DNA of 64,000 nucleotides from positions 1 to 64,000 of the forward strand of contig CAITIQ010000444.1 of NCBI GenBank assembly GCA_903892415.1, read 5' to 3'. Below the pieces are notes generated by a model, which searched no databases, was not told where the DNA came from, and was given only the letters and a program-made list of their open reading frames with translations. Of the stretch, positions 61,605 to 64,000 are shown piece by piece (within the stretch, counting starts at the first letter, position 1; every line of letters starts with the position of its first letter). Position numbers and translations under genes: made by a program. This stretch comes from an uncultured delta proteobacterium. GTDB lineage: Bacteria > Myxococcota_A > Polyangia > Polyangiales > Polyangiaceae.

Positions 61605-62513
61605 GTGGCTCCCGGAATTGGTTCGAACGGCAAAGGACCCACTCCGTCCGCGAGTGACGGTGGAGTCTCGCCTGCTGCGCCGGAGCCCGGCGGCGATGTA
61701 ACAAGCCCTGCAGCCCAGCGGGCGGCGATTGTCTCGGAGGCCCGTACACGCGGTCGGGACGGCTCGGTGAATAGCCGTGGAAACGAAGCGTCCAACAAGG
61801 AGTTTCGAGTTCGCGAAGCCGAGGAAGACCGTGCCCTTATTGAACAAGCCCAAAATGGTGACAGCGTGGCGCGCCGCTTGGCGTTCCGGAAGCTGGTCGA
61901 CCGCCATCAGCGCCGGGCCTTCGCCATCGCTGTCGGGCTCGTTCGCGATGAGAACGACGCTCGCGAGATCGTCCAAGAGGCCTTTCTCCGCGTCTACAAG
62001 GGCATCAACACCTTCGAGGGTGGCTCGTCTTTCTTCACCTGGCTCTATCGCATCGTCACAAACCTGGCGATCGACCTCATGCGCAAGCCGGGCCGCAAAG
62101 GCGCCGAGCTGGACGAGTCGAGGGACGTCTCGGAGGAAGCCGAGGGTGATTTCGCTCTCGTCTCGCGAATTGACGGCGCAGACCCGATCGATGTGGTCCG
62201 ACGCAAGGAGATGTCAGCCCGCATCGAGGCAGCGCTCGCAGCGCTACCGCCCTACCACCGAGCTGTCATCATTATGCGTGAGGTTGAAGGGCTCTCCTAC
62301 GAGGAGATGGCCGAGGCCATGTCCGTGTCGAAGGGGACGATCATGAGTCGCCTCTTTCACGCCCGACAAAAGATGCAGAAAGCGCTCGCTGACGTGTACG
62401 CCGAGTTGGATGTCACGGCCCCTCGCGGGGATGGCCGCAGCAAACAAGCCGAGGTGCCGTTGAAAGAGATCGACACCGACCACGATGAGTCTCAGGCGGA
62501 AGAAGAAGTATGA
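61605..62513 (+). CDS. ECF/RpoE-like RNA polymerase sigma factor
   Basis: Up to 302 residues; the first ~75 are disordered and the start (GTG 61605) is uncertain, with a GTG at 61767 possible. Region 2 has LVDRHQRRAFAIAVGLVRDE, NDAREIVQEAFLRVYKGINT and FFTWLYRIVTNLAIDLMRKP. Region 4 has LPPYHRAVIIMREVEGLSYE then EMAEAMSVSKGTIMSRLFHA. The acidic tail ends in a run of Glu. The stop overlaps the next gene's ATG, which encodes a probable anti-sigma factor. Confidence 0.92.
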   Translation: MAPGIGSNGKGPTPSASDGGVSPAAPEPGGDVTSPAAQRAAIVSEARTRGRDGSVNSRGNEASNKEFRVREAEEDRALIEQAQNGDSVARRLAFRKLVDRHQRRAFAIAVGLVRDENDAREIVQEAFLRVYKGINTFEGGSSFFTWLYRIVTNLAIDLMRKPGRKGAELDESRDVSEEAEGDFALVSRIDGADPIDVVRRKEMSARIEAALAALPPYHRAVIIMREVEGLSYEEMAEAMSVSKGTIMSRLFHARQKMQKALADVYAELDVTAPRGDGRSKQAEVPLKEIDTDHDESQAEEEV

Positions 62514-63199
62514 AGCCTCCTACTGATCTCGAATGGATGATGTTCCACGACGGTGAACTCGAGCCGTCGCGGCAGGCTGAGCTTCAGGCCCTGCTCGATG
62601 GGGACGAGCAAGCGGCGGCAATGCTGCGGGGGATGAACGCGCTCGGGGTGTTCGTCCGGGAAACCGCGGGGAAAGCCAAGCTGCCCGACCTTAGCGACGC
62701 GATCATGCAGGCGGTTGCAGACTTCGACCAGACCGAAGCCAAGCCCATCGCGCGAATTGAGCCCAAACCGGCCAAACCCGTGCAGGCCAAACTCGTGCAG
62801 GCCAAGCCAGCGGAGGGGACCAAAGCTGCGCAAGTGCTCTCCCTCCCGGCGAAGAGCGCCTCGTCGGCCAATGACAACGGTCGCTTGCTGTTTGGGCTGA
62901 CCGGGCTCGCAGCGGCGGCAGCCGTCGGGCTATTCGTTTGGGGCCGCTCCGCGGGCGAGACGCTGGTGGCTCAAGTGCCGAGTGAACCAAGGGTGGCCGC
63001 CGAAGACATAGCTCCGGCCGAGCCCGCAGCACCGACGCTGGCCGCAGCGCCGAGCAAGCCCGTGCAGGAAGAGGATCGCGGGCTGCCGCCGGTGGAGGTT
63101 GCCTCGGTGGACTTTGGCTCGCGAATTGGTGCTGTCTACTACGTAGATGAACCGCGAGGAGGAGCGACCACGACGGTCGTTTGGCTCGCAGATGATTGA
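62510..63199 (+). CDS. Probable membrane-anchored anti-sigma factor
   Basis: 229 residues overlapping the sigma gene by four bases. The N-terminal helical region (LEWMMFHDGELEPSRQAELQ) has the shape of an anti-sigma domain but lacks the zinc-binding His-x3-Cys-x2-Cys. A single membrane helix (LLFGLTGLAAAAAVGLFVWG, residues ~125-145) is followed by a Pro/Ala-rich periplasmic part. It likely holds the ECF factor at the membrane until envelope stress. Confidence 0.8.
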   Translation: MKPPTDLEWMMFHDGELEPSRQAELQALLDGDEQAAAMLRGMNALGVFVRETAGKAKLPDLSDAIMQAVADFDQTEAKPIARIEPKPAKPVQAKLVQAKPAEGTKAAQVLSLPAKSASSANDNGRLLFGLTGLAAAAAVGLFVWGRSAGETLVAQVPSEPRVAAEDIAPAEPAAPTLAAAPSKPVQEEDRGLPPVEVASVDFGSRIGAVYYVDEPRGGATTTVVWLADD

Positions 63200-63232
63200 G
63201 AACGTCGATCGAAGTGTGTGCTGGAGGCTGCA

Positions 63233-63784
63233 ATGAGAAGTTGGATGGTCGGCGGAATCGCTCTTCTGTGCGCTGCGTTCGCGTCGAACGAGGCTCAGTC
63301 CTTCACGACGGATGAAGCCGCGGCTCAACAAACCAAGGTGGAGCTGGGGAGAGTCGGAGCAGACGACAAGAAGGAAGTGCCGGTCAACGAGGTCCAGGCC
63401 GAGGTGATCGTGCTGCACGCGACCAACGACGGCAAAGGCATCGACCCGAGCATCGGCAAGATTCCCGCGCTCGAACGGCCTCCATTCTCTTCGTACAACT
63501 CCTACAAATTGCTCGAGAAGTACGACCTCAAGCTGCCCAAGGGTGAGGCGAAGGACAAGAAGCTTCCCGACGGTGGCAAGCTCGCGCTGATGTTCAAAGA
63601 GGTCTCGCGCGGCAAGAAGAAGGACGACCCGACGAAGTTCGTCGTCTCAGCGACCATCGAGAAGGCCGACGGCAAGCAGTTCCTCCCGGGCCTCGACGTC
63701 AACGCGCTGAAGGGTGAGTACTTTTTCATCGCGGGCCAAAAGTACAACGGTGGCATTCTCGTCATCGGCGTGAAGATCAACTGA
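63233..63784 (+). CDS. Secreted hypothetical protein
   Basis: 183 residues from ATG at 63233 (GGAGG six bases upstream). A signal peptide (MVGGIALLCAAFASNEAQS) is followed by a beta-rich domain, e.g. VNEVQAEVIVLHATNDGKGI, SSYNSYKLLEKYDLKLPKGE, and YFFIAGQKYNGGILVIGVKI. It lies 33 bases after the anti-sigma gene, so it may belong to the same transcript, as a periplasmic effector or sensor of the sigma system. No family recognised. Confidence 0.78.
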   Translation: MRSWMVGGIALLCAAFASNEAQSFTTDEAAAQQTKVELGRVGADDKKEVPVNEVQAEVIVLHATNDGKGIDPSIGKIPALERPPFSSYNSYKLLEKYDLKLPKGEAKDKKLPDGGKLALMFKEVSRGKKKDDPTKFVVSATIEKADGKQFLPGLDVNALKGEYFFIAGQKYNGGILVIGVKIN

Positions 63785-63823
63785 CCAGGTCCGCCAATGG
63801 GTGGGCCTGCTAAGCTGCTCGGC

Positions 63824-64000
63824 ATGGCCCAAAGCCAAGGCGAAGTTAGCGTCGAGTTCGCGCGGGCCTTGCTTGCTCGCGCGGAAGAAATCAGCTCCAG
63901 GGCGGAGGAGACCGAGGGCGGCAAACTCCGCGAGCTGCGGCTCGCGCGCGGTTGGGAGCTCGCCGAGCTGGTGTTCAAGCTGGCTGGCGTTGCTGCGGTG
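63824..64000 (+). CDS. N-terminal part of a hypothetical protein (runs off window)
   Basis: From ATG at 63824 (an in-frame ATG at 63797 is also possible) the frame is open to the window edge, 59 residues. It is helical and charged (VEFARALLARAEEISSRAEE, LRELRLARGWELAELVFKLA). Too little is present to recognise it. Confidence 0.55.
   Translation, partial: MAQSQGEVSVEFARALLARAEEISSRAEETEGGKLRELRLARGWELAELVFKLAGVAAV

Overview
The window is a chromosomal segment of a GC-rich, Gram-negative bacterium. Many proteins carry a signal peptide plus lipobox. There are cysteine-rich lipoproteins with C-x3-C repeats, an AgmX/PglI-like lipoprotein, a VgrG/PAAR cargo module, and typical proteobacterial housekeeping genes (carB, rpmI, rplT, pheS, pyrG). 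Together these suggest Myxococcota, probably Polyangia-like. That placement is inference from gene style; no rRNA or other phylogenetic marker was compared. No rRNA, tRNA, CRISPR array, IS element or prophage was recognised.

Left edge (1-2050) is a decayed accessory patch: the tail of a HerA/DUF87-type ATPase gene, an intact small antitoxin followed by a RelE/ParE toxin broken by two frameshifts, a frameshifted zinc-ribbon gene coupled to a small hypothetical, and a 21-bp direct repeat. Next, 2051-9721 (minus strand) is a tight type VI secretion cargo operon: PAAR spike tip, VgrG with a peptidoglycan-binding tail, a 780-residue putative effector, a 305-residue accessory protein and a lipoprotein. 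No sheath, baseplate or membrane-complex genes are present.

9763-29931 is mixed metabolism. It holds a GNAT acetyltransferase, a membrane-anchored metallophosphoesterase, a UDP-sugar pyrophosphorylase and the operon mmsA-preT-preA (reductive pyrimidine/beta-alanine catabolism). It continues with an S46 dipeptidyl-peptidase lipoprotein and an aldehyde dehydrogenase / glutamine-synthetase-like ligase / iron alcohol dehydrogenase operon that looks like gamma-glutamylation-based amine catabolism. Two lipoproteins, a YafK-type L,D-transpeptidase, an ATPase and a three-domain aldo-keto reductase / P-loop kinase / HAD fusion complete this stretch.

29941-42867 is a housekeeping block: carB, then divergently rpmI-rplT-pheS (without infC or pheT), a primary-type sigma-70 factor, a PBP4-type DD-peptidase, two secreted proteins (one with an 18-bp minisatellite), a FAH-like protein and pyrG. 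42885-51444 is envelope biology: a lipid kinase, a HEAT-repeat-like lipoprotein, a large outer-membrane barrel candidate, two thioredoxin-fold lipoproteins, and divergently two very cysteine-rich lipoproteins. 51589-64000 holds an Mrp/ApbC Fe-S carrier, a multi-S1-domain RNA-binding protein, a MacAB-like efflux operon with two separate permeases, a SlyD-type FKBP, and an envelope-stress-like series (DUF1844 protein, HtrA lipoprotein, ECF sigma, anti-sigma, secreted protein).

The most unusual non-genic signal is a roughly 95-bp structured repeat (two hairpins, one with apparent compensatory change) present as two tandem copies plus a remnant at 26391-26610 and again at 47359-47456. Both sites lie between consecutive minus-strand genes.
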